Positions 13,101 to 26,491 of a stretch of 64,000 nucleotides of DNA are shown here, piece after piece. Below the pieces are notes generated by a model. That model had not been told where the DNA came from and ran no database searches. It saw only the letters and a list, made by a program, of their open reading frames with translations. Source of the DNA: Setophaga petechia. Taxonomy: Eukaryota > Chordata > Aves > Passeriformes > Parulidae. The stretch's first letter is position 1. Each line of letters begins with the position of its first letter. Location of the stretch: NCBI GenBank assembly GCA_024362935.1, contig JANCRA010000001.1, positions 54,133,930 to 54,197,929 on the forward strand. Reading direction: 5' to 3'. The position numbers and the translations under genes were made by a program.

Positions 13101-16100
13101 TTGTGCATATCAGTTAGAGAACAGATGAATCTGAATGTCGAAAGGGCCATTTCCCCACTCAGTCTCTATCCAAGGGCTAAAAACCTAATTCACTGGGAGT
13201 GATTGAGCATCAGCAGTGCGTCTAGTCAGAGGCTCTAAAGAGAGAAATCACAGCAGCAAATGCACTCCCCTGCTACAGCACACTCAGGCAGGAGCTCCAT
13301 CCTACAAACAGGTGAGTGCAGCATTTCTCAGAGCCTGAGTACAGGAATGACTTTTCCTGAAGTGTTGTCCCTGAAGTGCCACATGGGTGTACCCAGGTGA
13401 GGTTTGGCTTGGCTCACTCAGGTGTGGCTTAGCAGCCTGGCCACAGCCAGCAGAATTCTCACTATGACCTGGTTCTTGTATTATGAACCCTGCTTCCCAG
13501 CTGGGGATTTTTAACCTGATTTGAGTCACTTCTTTCTCCCATCTGTGGGTACTGTAGCAGCTTCAGGTGGAGAAATGTGGCTTTTTGTCTTTTTTAGCAG
13601 GGTGTCCTTTGGTCATTCATCTCAGTTTTCATGCCATTCATTTCAAACCATTCTTTTCTGCTCAAAAAAAATCCCCAACTACTGGGCTGCCAATGATAAG
13701 GACCTTTCTCCTTTTCAGTGCTGTGTAGTCGCAGAATAATTTACAATGCTAGGCATTGCTGATGTATTTAATATGTAAGGAGCATGATGAGATTAACTAG
13801 ATGTGACCATCTGACAATCTGCAGAAATTAAGTTGTAGTAAGTTTTAGTCTCTTTCCCTATTTGATTAGGCATAATCAACTTGAGTTTTATTTTTTGTAA
13901 GATTTTATTATGGAATAAGAGGTTCTCCTGTGAATTTTGTGCTTTCAACTTCAAAATGTAGCATATGTGATGGAAAGTGTATTCCTGTTCAGCTTGTGAT
14001 CAATAAGTGTTTTTACAGTAGAATAATCACAGGAGGCAACACAGAGTTCCAGGGAATTTGCTTAAATCCTTGAACTTTCAAAGTGACTTTGTATCCAATT
14101 TACTTTCTTGACAGTTTGGAAAGTGACGGGAAATATGTTTGCAAAGGATCACAGAGATGTTTTGAAGAGGAATTCTTTGAAAGGAAGTGAAATTTGCAAT
14201 GCAGGCACAAACACATGGTTGGGTCTCATTTAAGCATCCTCTTTCAAGTATTTTCCTTTGCTCTCCTTCATTTTTCATTTTGAAAACCTAAGCAGATGCT
14301 GGTACCTAGGAGAGCACTTCTGCACTGGCTGAACATCCCTTCAGAGAAGGGTTTGATGAGACTGGTTGCACTCTGTGTGTGTGTAGAAGCATGGAGACCC
14401 CCAATCCACAGCCATTCCTATAGACTAAGACTGTTCTAAGGCTGCTCTATGCTTGTTGCCTTTGGGCAAGGTAGAATTAGAATTAGAATTCAACTCTGTG
14501 TGATTGCATAAAACAGCAGCAAACTAAATGTCTCATTTTTGGAGAGGAAACTGCAAGGGGAAGGTGGTTTTGAACTGGGGGCTAATTGCTTTGTGTCTGA
14601 TTGATTGACCTCACAATTTGAGGAGGTTCTGTGGCACATGGGAGAAGTGACTTCATTTGCACTATAATGGGGAACATCTCTTTGCCTGGCAGCTGCTGGC
14701 TGTAAAATACTTGAAGAAATAAAGTGCTGTGTCAGGCTTACCTGGGATTTCTGCTCAGCTTTTGGGAGTGCAGCTGTGCCTCTGGTGGGGCTGTGCCACC
14801 TAAAAACACCCTGGTTTTGAGAGTAGCCTCCGTCCCTGTCCATGCTGAGTGCCTGGCTGCACTCCAGAGGGACTCAGCAGTTCAGCTGGGATAACCATCA
14901 GAGTCTGTGTCCCTGTCAGAGCACTTAATGTGGGAAACCTTACAAGAGCTGGCTCTCACCCAGACTTTGTGATAATTGCCAGTTCTAGCTGTGCCCCTGA
15001 TACTGAGAGTCTTTCTAAGATACCAGAGTCACCTTTCCAAAAAATCACACAGGATTTGGCAACTTTCATGTACAACATGGCATGAGATCCTGCAGTTCTC
15101 TCTATATTTTGAATAGGTGATGAATCTTGGTGATGCGTTGGGTAATCTCACTGGCAAATATTTTTCTCTTATTGACTTATATCTTAACATACTTTTTTTG
15201 GTTCTTGTTCTTTTAAAATACCTTCTGCCATATATGTTGCATGGTTTAGGGACACTTGCTTGCTATGCCTGTGCTCAGCACACTTAACAAGAAAGTATTC
15301 CATACCCTCCATATGGAAATAACATCCTCAGTGAATGGTAACCTGTCAGTGAATCAATTACCTTTCTTTTGAATGTTTAAACTTAGTCTAAGCAAAGGCA
15401 GAATTTTAAAGAATCTGCCATAACTTGGCATTCGACAGTTTTGTAGATTCTGACATAGCTAGAGAATCTTGTTAAACTTCAGTGAAATCTCTTTGTGTAA
15501 CTCCAGCTAATAATAGCATGCTCTTCTGTTGTTCTGTGAGGACACCAGAAAGCTGTGGCAGCTTCTGTAGAGTGGCCTCAGTTTACAATGCACATGGTGG
15601 TTATGGACAGTGAACTTCTCAAAGCAGAGCTGATGATAGTTAAATTCCTGTCTCCTGTTTTGTCAGTAGTTGGGATTTGTGTGTCATCATTAGGTTCTTA
15701 TCCTAAACTTACAAATTCCTCTGGGTTAAGGCTCTGTGTTTCATGAGAGGGCAGTGATTACCTAGAGGATAGATGCTGTCTGTTCATTATTAGCTAATGT
15801 CTGCTGACTCTGGCTTTGTTGGTTAATGCATTGTTGTCGTCCATATTGTCAGTGATGGATTTTTTGTTGCCTTTCCCATTATCGGGCTTGGAATCTCTTC
15901 AGTGATGCACAGAAATTTGCCAATAATTGTGTACCAAAATCAGAAATGCCTGCTGGTAACCTCTCAGGTTTGTCTTGCAGTCAGGACTTATTACTATAAG
16001 AAGTCCTTGTTTCTTTCCTACCAGAAAAATCAAGCATCTTGAATAACTTTTTCTGCTTAATTGCAGATTACTTCATAGATTTACTGATATTTCTTAACAA

Positions 16101-17298
16101 GTACATGGTTTGTAGGTACTCACTGTATAATGTCCTTTAAAAAAGAATACTTTGAAATATGCTGGGTTTCTTTTTGCAAGCACTTTCTGTTAGTGCACTC
16201 TGCCAGAAATGAGACCCAAGTGATTTTTGTGTGAAAAAACCATTCCGTGGTACATGGGCTCCAGCTATCATGGCAAAGGTATAGACCTACCCAGATGAGT
16301 AGTAAATTCACTCTGGGATTATTCTGTGCTCATTATTGAGAGGGGAAATGCAGACCATATTATGGACCTGTCTGTGTCATAAATACAGCAGAACAAGGCT
16401 GAAATGGGGTTTCTGTTCATCCTGCTCTATTGCAAGGTATGGAGATGGACAGAACACTAAGCTCTGTTTGTGCTTTGCAGATAACTGGTGTTTGATGGCT
16501 CTTTCCACATGAAAGCTGTGCTTGAATCTGACATTTCAGGGGTGGAAATGTCTAAAGAACTGGAGAGTTGAGCTGATAATTCATTAAGCAGCACACTTTT
16601 GTTTAAGTCAATATTGAATTGATATCCCAAAATAGTGCTAGGAGGCACAGTGTTTCTGGCTGATTTTAGATGAGCTGTGGAACAAATGTCCTGAGCTGAT
16701 GACTAAAATCTCCTGCTACTTTAGATAAGCAAGGTTGTCTTATGCTGAGACCTAACACTCTATTAAGTAATTGTTTTTGGCATATGTCAATTAGCCCACA
16801 TGCTTTATTGAATAACTTATTCTTGATTTATTTACTGAACTCCTAAAACATGAATTTGCATTATTAAATAAGTGATGCTTCAATAAAATTACATGTATGC
16901 GTAATATATACTTGCTCATTTAGGATATTTGCATAATTTTGCTTTTGTATCTATGCCACAAAGAGCTGTTATTTTTATCTGGGATCAAATTTGAATGAGC
17001 TAAAAGGACTGGCTGCTCTCTGGGGAAATGAAGTGTTTCTGTGTTTGGGTCTAACTCGGTGCAGACTGGAAAGCACCGTGTCCAGAAGCAGGGAGGAGTA
17101 TGGTCAGTCCCTGATGGAGAAAGGAAACTGTTTTTCTTGGAAGCTTTTGGAAAGACATTATCTTTTCTGTCTGGTTACAAAATAATTGTCTGTAAAATTA
17201 GAAGGCATGCAATGTCTTCTGTGTTTGGGGCAGTTCACTCTACTTCTCAGTATGCCACTGTATGAAACAGAATTTTAAAGAGTGTCTTAAGTTATCAC
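4147..17298. other. Intron of ARHGAP24, between the two LTRs
   Basis: This is long unique intronic sequence with no exon I can support. A 14 bp motif is directly repeated at 8376-8389 and 8390-8403. The block from about 16740 to 16980 is AT-rich with two octamer motifs and is listed separately as a possible regulatory element. The remaining open frames are short and have no recognisable product. Confidence 0.65.
16740..16980. promoter_or_regulatory. Candidate conserved noncoding element with two octamer sites
   Basis: This AT-rich block holds two exact ATTTGCAT octamers, at 16854-16861 and 16927-16934. It also has several TAAT/ATTA cores, such as GTCAATTAG near 16787. Clusters of POU octamers and homeodomain cores typify developmental enhancers. 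Conservation itself cannot be seen from one sequence, so the enhancer role is inference. Confidence 0.3.
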
Positions 17299-17700
17299 TG
17301 TCACATTCACATTTGCTGAAAAATCCCTTTGCCCTGAATTTTTCTCCTGAGAAGCCTCAGTGAAAAAGGAAAACAGTCATTAACTCATTTGCTTCTCTAG
17401 TGCTGTGCTCATGTGGAATGTGTTTGGGGATTGTTTACCCACAGGTGATTATTTCATTGGATTCTGGTGTGAGTTGTTTTGACTCTTTGGCCAATTGGGG
17501 CCAAGCTGTGTCAAGACTCTGGAAAGTGTCGCGAGTTTTCATTATTATCTTTTTAGCATTCAGTAAGTATCTTTTCTGTGTTCTTTAGTATAGCATTCTT
17601 TAATATAATATAGTATCATAAAATAATAAATTAGCCTTCTGAGAACATGGAGTCAGATTCATCATTCCTTCCTGCCACGAGGGTCCCAGCAAATACAATA
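17299..17700 (+). mobile_element. Solo LTR of the same family, copy 2
   Basis: This 402 bp element matches the copy at 3722-4140 along its length and in the same orientation. It has the same ends (TGTCACATTC and AAATACAATA), a CCAAT at 17491-17495 and AATAAA at 17625-17630. It lacks about 15 bp of the TATAG-rich stretch seen in copy 1. A clean 6 bp target duplication is not visible: TTAT occurs just before and just after the element, but spacing and flanking bases do not match. Edges are therefore set from copy 1. The 13 kb between the copies holds no recognisable retroviral genes, so these are two solo LTRs rather than one provirus. Confidence 0.85.
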
Positions 17701-17926
17701 TTATGGCTTAGCCACAATTCGCTGTCCTGGGGTACTGGATGGCTGTCTCCTGATGGAAGTTCTTTTGGCTGACCTCTCTGAAGAAATACCACATGAATTT
17801 AGCTGTTCTGTACTGAGTTAATTCCCCATCTCGTGTTGTGCACACAAGAGCCTGCTTAGACTGATAAAAGAGCATCTCAATCTTTACCTGTTGAAGGCTC
17901 AAGACATTCCATATTCATGAGGAACA

Positions 17927-17986
17927 GAGAGCTTAATGAATGGATGCTGAGAGCTGGAGAGCTTAATGAGTAAATGCTGAGAGCTG
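17927..17986. repeat. Two-copy 30 bp tandem repeat
   Basis: Two 30 bp units lie head to tail, 17927-17956 and 17957-17986. Each starts GAGAGCTTAATGA and ends ATGCTGAGAGCTG, with a few differences in the middle. A partial third unit may follow (GAATGAGCATG). Nothing points to a function. Confidence 0.8.
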
Positions 17987-20900
17987 AATGAGCATGTGCT
18001 TTGAATGTTGTTCTTGTTAGTCTCTGAGAACAACCTTGCTCTGACATCCTGACATGCTGGCTTTGCAGCCCAAAGTTCACATGCCAGTGTGCATATAGGT
18101 AGGTCCTGCCAGTCCCTGGGAGAATTTACACTTGAGGACTTCCATTCAGGTATTGATCCTTCCTTTCTTAAAATCATCAGAAGTTTTAATTTCCTGCTAG
18201 ATCAAATGCCATACAAATATGTGCTGTGGACCTGACCTTTCAGAAAAATCCATTTCACGTTGAGTGTTTGCACTTCAGTGCAATTCATGATGAGAGGCTG
18301 AAGAGCAAAGAAAGAATTTGGCAGTGCAGGGCAGTCATTTCCCCAGCAGCAAAAGCTCCAGGGTCTTGTTTTTTTCCCAAAACAGAGTCCTAACAGTCAA
18401 ATTCTTCTAAAGCATTTTTTACATGTTTGACTATGACTACACCAGCAAATGCATGGGACTTTTCCCCCCTCTTTCCTTAGAAGCTTAGATATGTTTGCAG
18501 AGACTTCCCCTAAAATCAGCTTGGAGATAAGCCAGATTTCAAATAACATAAAGCTCATTTTGATGTCCAACCTGAGAAACTTCAAAGAAGGTTCTTACTC
18601 TCAAAAGACAGTAATTTATCTTCAAGATGTGTCATGTGGGGCAGAGAAAATAAGTTGCTGTAGTAATTTGAAATTATACTTTTCTCTTAGAATAAATTCG
18701 TTGCAACAGGTAACAGTGAAGTTGTCCACAAGTTCTTGCACTACCAGTGATGTTTGACATTATGTGACTCTCAAACTCCTCCCTTCACAGGTCATTGAAA
18801 AACTCGTGTTCTTCTTTCTCTGCTGTTTATTCTAGGAGGTCTCAAACAAGTTCTGTTGTCTGATAGGAACAAAGCTATTGTTCAGAAAATAAATCTCTCT
18901 TGCCTCTGTCCCCAGGAAACAAGCACTGACAATTTGATATCTCCTGTGTGTACAAGTTTTAACTAAAAAAGCCACAGTAGGTTTTTAATGGTTTGTGGCA
19001 TTAGGCGTAACTCTGCTTTATTTTTATTTTCTTTAACTCAAAATTTCAGAGGAAAGCTCTTTATGGTTAAAGTTTTGGAAATAGGGCACTGTAACAGCAC
19101 TCTACATTTATATAGACAAATGTGGCGTGCAATGTTTTTTTTTTCTCTGACTGAAGCAATATAAGTCTCAAGTCCTAGTAGTAATGAAGGATATAGAGGA
19201 GTGGATATCTTATGGCCAATCTCTTGGCTTTTGTTTATTTATGCCTTTGCCATCTTTCTATCATAAAAAAAAAGCCCACATGAAATTCCATTGCAAGAGG
19301 CAATGTGTGCTCAGGGGCTGGTAAAGTGCAGAGCTGTAATGGGGTCCACACAGATTGATGGACTTCTATTAAAACCTGTAAACAAACTGTTCTGTGTGGT
19401 GTGCTCTGAGCAAGAAGGGAGATGAGATTTTTCAAGTGAGAGTGGCACTGGGAAAGGGCAAAATACAGAAGTGAACTGTGTTGGCACCAACATCTTGGAG
19501 ACAGGGAAGGGTGGGATGAACAGACTCTGTAAAATAGGTGCCACTTGGGATCTGTGGCGGAGGAAGAGGTGGAGGATTGTGAAATCTGTTTGAAGCATAG
19601 CAGAAGTTCAAATTAGGAATAAAGGAAGGGAAGCAAAAATGGGGGAAGAATGAGACATGCCTGAAAAGATTAAAGGGCTCTGAAAATTTGGAGCTCTTAC
19701 ATTGTGCGAGGGATGATTTGAATTTGTGTCTTTTTTCCTTATTAATGATCTCTTTCTCACACGATTATAACTGCTGATGAGCAAGCATCACAGTTCTTTG
19801 CTCAGGTATTTAAGCAATAATTACAGCTATGCAAACAAAAAATGCTTTAATATGGCACTGCTTTTATGCTTTTATTGTGCAAAACACTGAACTTGCTCTT
19901 ATGGACTGATGGTGCTGCCCTTGTAGCCCTGCAGCACAGGAGAGACCTACCTGTGCAGAGTGTTCATTGTGTTACACACGAGGAATTCATTTCCTGAGCC
20001 TGATTTCAGATATGTGACAGCTGCTGGTTCAGTGCTTCATGAAAACAGCTCATTCTGTTGAAAAAGCCCTGCTGTCTTCCAGGCATTCTGCAAGTGGGGG
20101 AATTGTGCTAGAGCACAATGCCCACCAGGGAATGTACTTGTGTTAGCAATCTTTTGCCATTTAGCACTTAAATTAGGCTTCAGCTTTTATGTTGAAAAGC
20201 TAATATGCCCCCTTCAAAAAAACCCATAGTTTAGAATACTGCTGTTGCAGATTATTAATGCAAAAGATTGGCTGGATACGAGCAAGAGAAAGTTATATTT
20301 GTACTGAAGTATTTAAAAAGCAGTATCCTCATTACTGATTTGTTCACAGTTACTTGATTCCCCTTCTAGGAAAATGTGTTAATTCTTTGTGAAGAGAGAA
20401 ATTTATTAGGGCACCTGATGTGGTTTGCTAGTAAAAAATGGTGATTTTGATAGCTCTGTATTTCAAAGCTGAGATTTCTCAGTGGTGGTGGCATCAGTCA
20501 GTTAAAGCACAAGTGTTTCTCCAGCCAGGTCTTTGTCCTTCAGATGACTCAGCAACCTTGAGCCAAACAATTACAGCAGATAGAACAGGGCAGTCCTGGG
20601 AAATTGTAGTTGGAATTGTAGTTTGTAGATCCCCCTCAAGCCAATCTATTACCGCTCATTAAGGCTTTAGAGGTTATGCAACTGTGTAGTGTTCTTCTGA
20701 AGACAAGAGTTTTTGCATGGTCATTAAGAACCACTGGTTGTCCAGACTTTCTTTTTTATAGTAAAAAAAAGCAACCAAACAGCAGTGACTTGAACTTAGG
20801 CTGTGTACTCCTTTTTTCATTCTCAGATGAACTAAGAGGGAAGGCTGTAAATTCTTGGTCAGGTTTTACAGTCAGGAAGAACAGGACCAATTACCAGGCA

Positions 20901-21812
20901 TATGCAGAATAAATAAGTTTTTTAGAATTCTAAATAAACAAACAAAAACACAGAAAAAATCCCAAACACTGAGAGAGCAAGTTTCAAGTAACTTTTTCTC
21001 TTGGTTTTCAAGGTGGTCTTTTAAGATGCAGCAGTTGCTCAGCCTTCAACACAGACTGTCACTTGCTATGAAGAAAAGTTCTCAATGAATCCTGAACCCA
21101 AGAAGACATTAAAATCTCACTAAAATACAATTGCATTCTGCAGCTTAGCTCCTTCGTTTGTCTTTGCTCAGCCTATGCTTCAACCAAGCTTTTTGCAGTT
21201 AGGTTTTTCCACTGTCCGACCTAGAACGTGAAACATTTTAGTGTTTAAACTCATCTACCAATTCCGTGTCAGTTTGAAGGATAAATTGTCAGCTCAATGC
21301 AGAAGCCCAAATCATCCTTGAAAGAAGCCGTGTGTGATTTTCATCACACTCAAGGTGCATAAGGTTCATCAACAGAAGGAGTGGCCAGCAGAATAGTTCT
21401 TACATTTCATTAAAGTTTAACAACTATGATGGAGTTCCTTGTCTCACTTGAGGATGGATGGATCCCATAGTTTCCAGCTTTGGTATATGGAAGACAAATG
21501 TGTGGATTTAAGCTGTAGCACATCAGTGTGTCAGGTCAGACCTATGCTTAAAGCAGCAGTGCTTTTGTGATCAAGGTTGGGTAACCAAAAATTTCTGTGT
21601 TTTTTCTTGAACAAGGAGTTTCATTAGAAAAAAAGGAGAATAAGGTTGTTCATCTTTTCTCTGATACTGTCTCCACAATTTGCTGAGATGATTTCTGCTC
21701 TGGATTAAAATGTCTGAATACAAATGCTTTAAAATGAAAGTTAATGCAGGAAATCCAGGTGGGTTTTTCTAGAGACATAGTTTAATTAGATATGTCAGTT
21801 AGCGTACAGTTC

Positions 21813-21846
21813 AAATTTTCCCCTTTTGCAGCAAAGGGGAAAATTT
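21813..21846. repeat. Perfect 14 bp inverted repeat, 6 nt loop
   Basis: AAATTTTCCCCTTT at 21813-21826 is exactly complementary to AAAGGGGAAAATTT at 21833-21846, with TGCAGC between them. As RNA this would form a short stable hairpin. It is too short for a microRNA precursor and the flanks do not extend the pairing. Confidence 0.85.
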
Positions 21847-24800
21847 AGGAACACAAAGTGTAGTGGAAGAGCTGTGAATTTTATCATGAATGTTGGTGTT
21901 TTGCTTGTGAAGTAATACTAACTGGAGTCCTGATCAGGAATGGTAAGTCACACGGTCTTACCATCCACCTGAACAGAGGAGAATATGCTGGGAGATGGTG
22001 GAGAAACAGGAGTTTCTGTTTGAATACCATATGGAGGTGCATTTAGTGTATTCATCTGAAACATTAGAAGGCTAAAATTTTACTATTTAGGTTTTTCCTG
22101 AGGAGACCAATATAAAGCATCCAAGCAGGAGGATGTTTCTAGAGAAAACTCAGTGAGTTCTCTTGTTACGGGTTCCAGAAACTGTGGCTAAGAGAAATGC
22201 ACAAGGGAGTAGGAAACTGTTTCACTTTGAAATTGGTCCCCAATTTTATTTTAATTTTTTGTTTAGAATGAGAATGTTCTTGTGAGGTTGGCCATGACAT
22301 TCTCAGCTCAGAAAAAATCGGATTAATCCTAGTTTTTTGATGTTCCTTCTGGGAGAAAATTCTCTCTTAAACAGTTGGTATGAATTTAATCCTTTCACAT
22401 TCCATTCTCAAGAAATGCTGGATCCACTGTTCACAGGAAATCCAAGATCCTTTTAAAAGAACAAAGGCAGTACTTTGTGCAGAGTTCAACCTGGGTACAT
22501 TCAGGTAAAGAAAGGTGTTGGCTTAGACAGAAGTCTACAAAGTAGTAAAAACACCTTTCAGGACTGGATGCCAGAATATCTGTGCTTTCTCCTTTAATGG
22601 ATGGGCTATAAGGAGCTGCAGAGCTGTTGAGCCTGGTACTTCAGGGAGCAGCCCCCCCTTAAATGCAGTCCCTGCTCCCAGTGCCTCTCCAAGTGGGAGC
22701 TTTGGTGCTGCATCACCAGCACAGCCTGGTCCCTCTCTTTTCCCCTGGAGAGTGGATCACTGCAGCAATTGGCCTCTGTATTTTAACTGTAGTTTGGGAT
22801 TGTGGGGTTGTTTTTTGGTGGTTTTCTTCTTTTTTTTCTCTGGATGCTGGCAAGATTTGTTAAAATCTCTTGCTGGTACTGGGGGTACCGGCAGCATTAG
22901 TCTGTGGGTCAGTGAGCCCCTGAGCAGCAGGACAGAGTACTGGGCACCCATATGGGTGTTACGGACAGATCCCTTCAATGAATAAGAGTTCCTTTCTGCT
23001 GCTGCCAAGGAAATAAAGCGGATTAGGATCTGGTAAGGGCCACAGGAGTAACATTGTGTGATGGTACATTGTCATTTTGAGACTCCAAACAGCGTAGATC
23101 CAATTACTTTTGGCTGTTTCCAGAGGCTGGAATGTACGGCATACACGCATCAGTGATGCAAACAGCAGCTTTTCGTCTCAAACATGCCACAGTCAGCTTC
23201 TTTGGTCAGGTGGTCTGGGTTCTGCTCCTTCCAGCTCCTCTGGCACCTGCAAATTAACAAAGGGAAAAAGATGGGGAAAAGTGGAGTTCATATTCCAGTC
23301 CCTTGAGCTGGCTGTGCTGTTCACAACCAGGCCACATCACACAGGCTCAGGCATTTCTTGGACTGCGAATGCAGACAGGGAACATTGAGAGGGCATAATC
23401 TGAAACTAGAAAACAATATAGGTAAAATAGGTTATGGTTTGCACATGGAAAAGAGTATGGATTCACATCTGCAGTGTGACTTCATGCTGAGCACCATTTT
23501 CAAGTTGATATTCCTAATGCTGATATCTGTAGTATGAATAGATGTCTGATTATTGGAGACTGTGATCTCTTCATGCTTCATTGTGGTCATAACAAAAGTA
23601 TTAAAAGGAAAAAAAAGTGGAAGTGGATGTTCCAAACAATGTCTTTCACAAGTGTCCTGCAGACCTACTGAAGATTCAGAAAGGTCCTAATTCTATTTTT
23701 GTTTTTCTGATATTTCTTATCTTTTCTTTCCCAAATAATGATCATTTCTTCTTGTCTTATCTTGTAAATTTTGCTTTTAAAATATACTCTCCCTAAAAAT
23801 TAATATTTGCAGTAAAACACAAATCCAAGTGCTATTGTGTCCCAAAAAAATATTTTAATGAGGCTTTAGTTAATGAATAATAGCTACACTAACACACAAG
23901 CAGGAGAACCCTGCAAGATCCAATATTGTGTGAAAGAAAGGGCGATGAATTACAAAGTACATCCAAAATTGCAATAAAATGATGAAGCACTTTCTGTTAG
24001 GAAAGCTTACTTTCTCATAACAAGGAAATGTAACCAAACATTATGCTTTCCTTCTCTGCAAAATCAGGCTGATTGTGTGTTGGCTCAGTGGGTGTTTACC
24101 TGAGCTAAAGTACTGCTCTGGAATTCACACTGTAAATAAGCTAGCTAGACTTCTGGGATTAATCCACTCTATCTGGAGAACACCCTCCAATTTGTCATAA
24201 CATGGTAACTTGGTAAATACCACATCATCTGTTAAGCAAGTATTACATAATCTGTTGAGTTTAAATATGCAGGCTATTAAAAGAATATGGATCAATCTGG
24301 CAGCACCTGAGTTGACCATCACATGTCATATTTTTTCCTGTCTCTTTAGTGAAAAAGACCACGTTGCCAGTTTTTTGGTGGTTTTTTTTTATTGCTGGAT
24401 CTGATATATATTATATTTATGCATGTTTTTTGGGTGGGTTTTTTTTGTGTGGCACTGTGCAAGATCCTAGTCCACTGAAATAAAAAGGAACTACAGTGCA
24501 ATATGATAAGTAATTTCTTCAGGTTTCATAAGCCACAGAAAGGATTCAGTTGTGGTGCATTATTTTTCTCTATGCTGTATTTATTACTATTATATTTAAT
24601 AGCTGTAAGAATATATTGAGGTTTTATGCTTCTGTCCTTAATTTTTGGTCTTTTCAGGGTGAGAACTGTAGATGATATGTAAAATAGGCCTGTTGAAGTA
24701 AACTGAAAATGGTATCATGCCTCCTTTTTGTCCTTGAATGAGAAATCTGTCCTTTTACTGGTTTAAATGAATATGTAACAGGTAAAAGTGGGGAGCAAGT

Positions 24801-26368
24801 TCCCAGGGCCTGACTGTCTGTTTTCTGCGGGGCAGGGTTGATGTGGAATGTTAAGGTCTGGGATTCTGATGCTTCCCTGTCCCCTTACCCTCATTCTCTG
24901 TGGTAAAAAGGATGGAACACAGCATGGAAGTAAGACCCATGTTTTGTACTGACCTTGGGCTAGTCACTGAAAAGATTTAAAAAAAATTAATCTTGATATT
25001 TCTCTAGTATTGACACTTAACAGAAGTTCATCCTTACTGTATCTTAGAAAAAACCCAGTGTTCTTTTGACTTTTAAACTGTGGTATGGTCTAAAATGTAC
25101 TGTAGTTCAGGTTGTTGCATTATTTGTTTTGATGTCTTTTTGGGGAGCATAGGGCATATGAATGGCTGAGTTTTGGCTGTAGAAAACCAGAATCTCTGTT
25201 TACCTCCAAGTTAAAATTTAAGTTTTGAATAATGATGCAATCATTAAGAATAATTTTTCAGTAGAATCTGCCAGTGTCTGGCTTTCATCAAGTTTCAGTT
25301 AAGTCTCTTTTACAGTTGTGTGTCCTAGTTCTGTAAAGTATGGTCTACAGGAGTAATTAATACAGAATACTTGGGCTAGGATTTTCTAGTCCTTAAGAAA
25401 TTTCTCTTTAAAATCCTAGCTGTTTGCCCAGCACTAAGCATGGCACTCTTCCAGGAGCAGTATTCCTGTTGTAATGAGCAGAGATATTTACTTTAGATAT
25501 CACTAGGATAAAAAATGGGAATGTAAGAAGCTGGAAAGATGTGAATACAGGACTGACAGGATTTCTAGGCATTGCATTTGTGTGTGAAGTACTTGTGTAT
25601 GCCCTTGGCTCAGTGAAAGGGCATTAAAATGCCACTCTTTTTCTGGAAGGGTTTGGCATTCTGCAGTGCTGGAAAGGTGGTTTGAATCCTCAGTGCCCTT
25701 GCAGTAAGGTACCTTTTAGAATGGAGATGAAACAGTACTACAGGTCTGAAAACATGGGGCTGTGGCAAGCCAAGTTCTGGTTTTGACCTTCTTAGTGTGG
25801 GCCCATTCTTTACAGAAAGGATAAAAAGGCAGTGTGTTCCCTTTTAATCTAATCCCCATCAGAGCCGTCCAAGGCAGCGGGCTGTACCATGTCGGCTGCC
25901 TTCTCCTTAGGGAGTCACAGCAGCACTTGGGTGTATCAAGTGTCGCTGCCCTGAATGTGGCACAGTATGTTCCTGAAAATAAGAATGGAGTCATCCCCAC
26001 TTGTTCAAAGCACCCTTATCAGTCTCTGCATTTATTCTCTCCATCGTGGTACAGTAACTGCTGCAAAATTTCCAGTTCGTGTATCAAGTTACAGATTAGT
26101 GCAGGCCCCCGTGGTTCTTGGAACAGCATGGGGCTGTTTTTGTTTACTGATGACATTTATCCTCTCATTTCCTTTTGGAAGCATGACAGCTCCTCAGTGT
26201 CTCATGGGGAATGTACTTACAGGACCTTCTTTTCATGCCATGTCTGTCAGCGAGCACTGCACAGTGTCCACGTCTCCTTGCTCTGGTGCTTCCAGCAGCC
26301 AGAGTGGCAGAAGCTTGGCTGGGCAGGGAAGCAAAAGGGTTCCTAAGTGCAATTCTCTTGTGTTGCAG

Positions 26369-26491
26369 GAGGAGACCGGGAGCGGATGACAGCCAATCAT
26401 GAGACCTACCTCCTCATGGCGAGCACGCAGAATGACATGGAAGATTGGGTGAAATCCATCCGCAGGGTTATATGGGCACCCTTTGGAGGAG
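26369..26491 (+). CDS. ARHGAP24: ARHGAP24 exon: C-terminal part of the PH domain
   Basis: This 123 bp coding exon of the long isoform is preceded by TTGCAG and followed by GTGAGT. It reads in frame from GGA GAC and includes [20 protein letters not shown], then [11 protein letters not shown]. That is the last strand and the C-terminal helix of a pleckstrin-homology domain, almost identical to the vertebrate FilGAP protein. In that protein the PH domain binds phosphoinositides and helps place the GAP at the plasma membrane. The exon starts with two bases of a split Gly codon and ends with one base of another, in phase with 38076. ATG 26386 is internal to the domain and is not a start. The exons for the rest of the PH domain are outside the window. 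Confidence 0.95.

Larger units (their letters stand above)
17701..26368. other. Intron of ARHGAP24, 3' part before the PH exon
   Basis: This is unique intronic sequence with no exon recognised. It holds a 30 bp tandem duplication at 17927-17986 and a perfect inverted repeat at 21813-21846. It ends in a pyrimidine-rich tract and TTGCAG, the acceptor for the exon at 26369. Confidence 0.7.

Noticed and set aside
3722..17700. A complete provirus bounded by the two LTRs
   Set aside because: The LTRs are same-strand but 13 kb apart with no gag, pol or env similarity between them, and copy 1 has its own target duplication immediately on both sides.
26386..26491. ATG inside the PH-domain exon as a translation start
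   Set aside because: It lies within the PH domain, and the codons before it (GDRER) also match the protein, with a good acceptor upstream.
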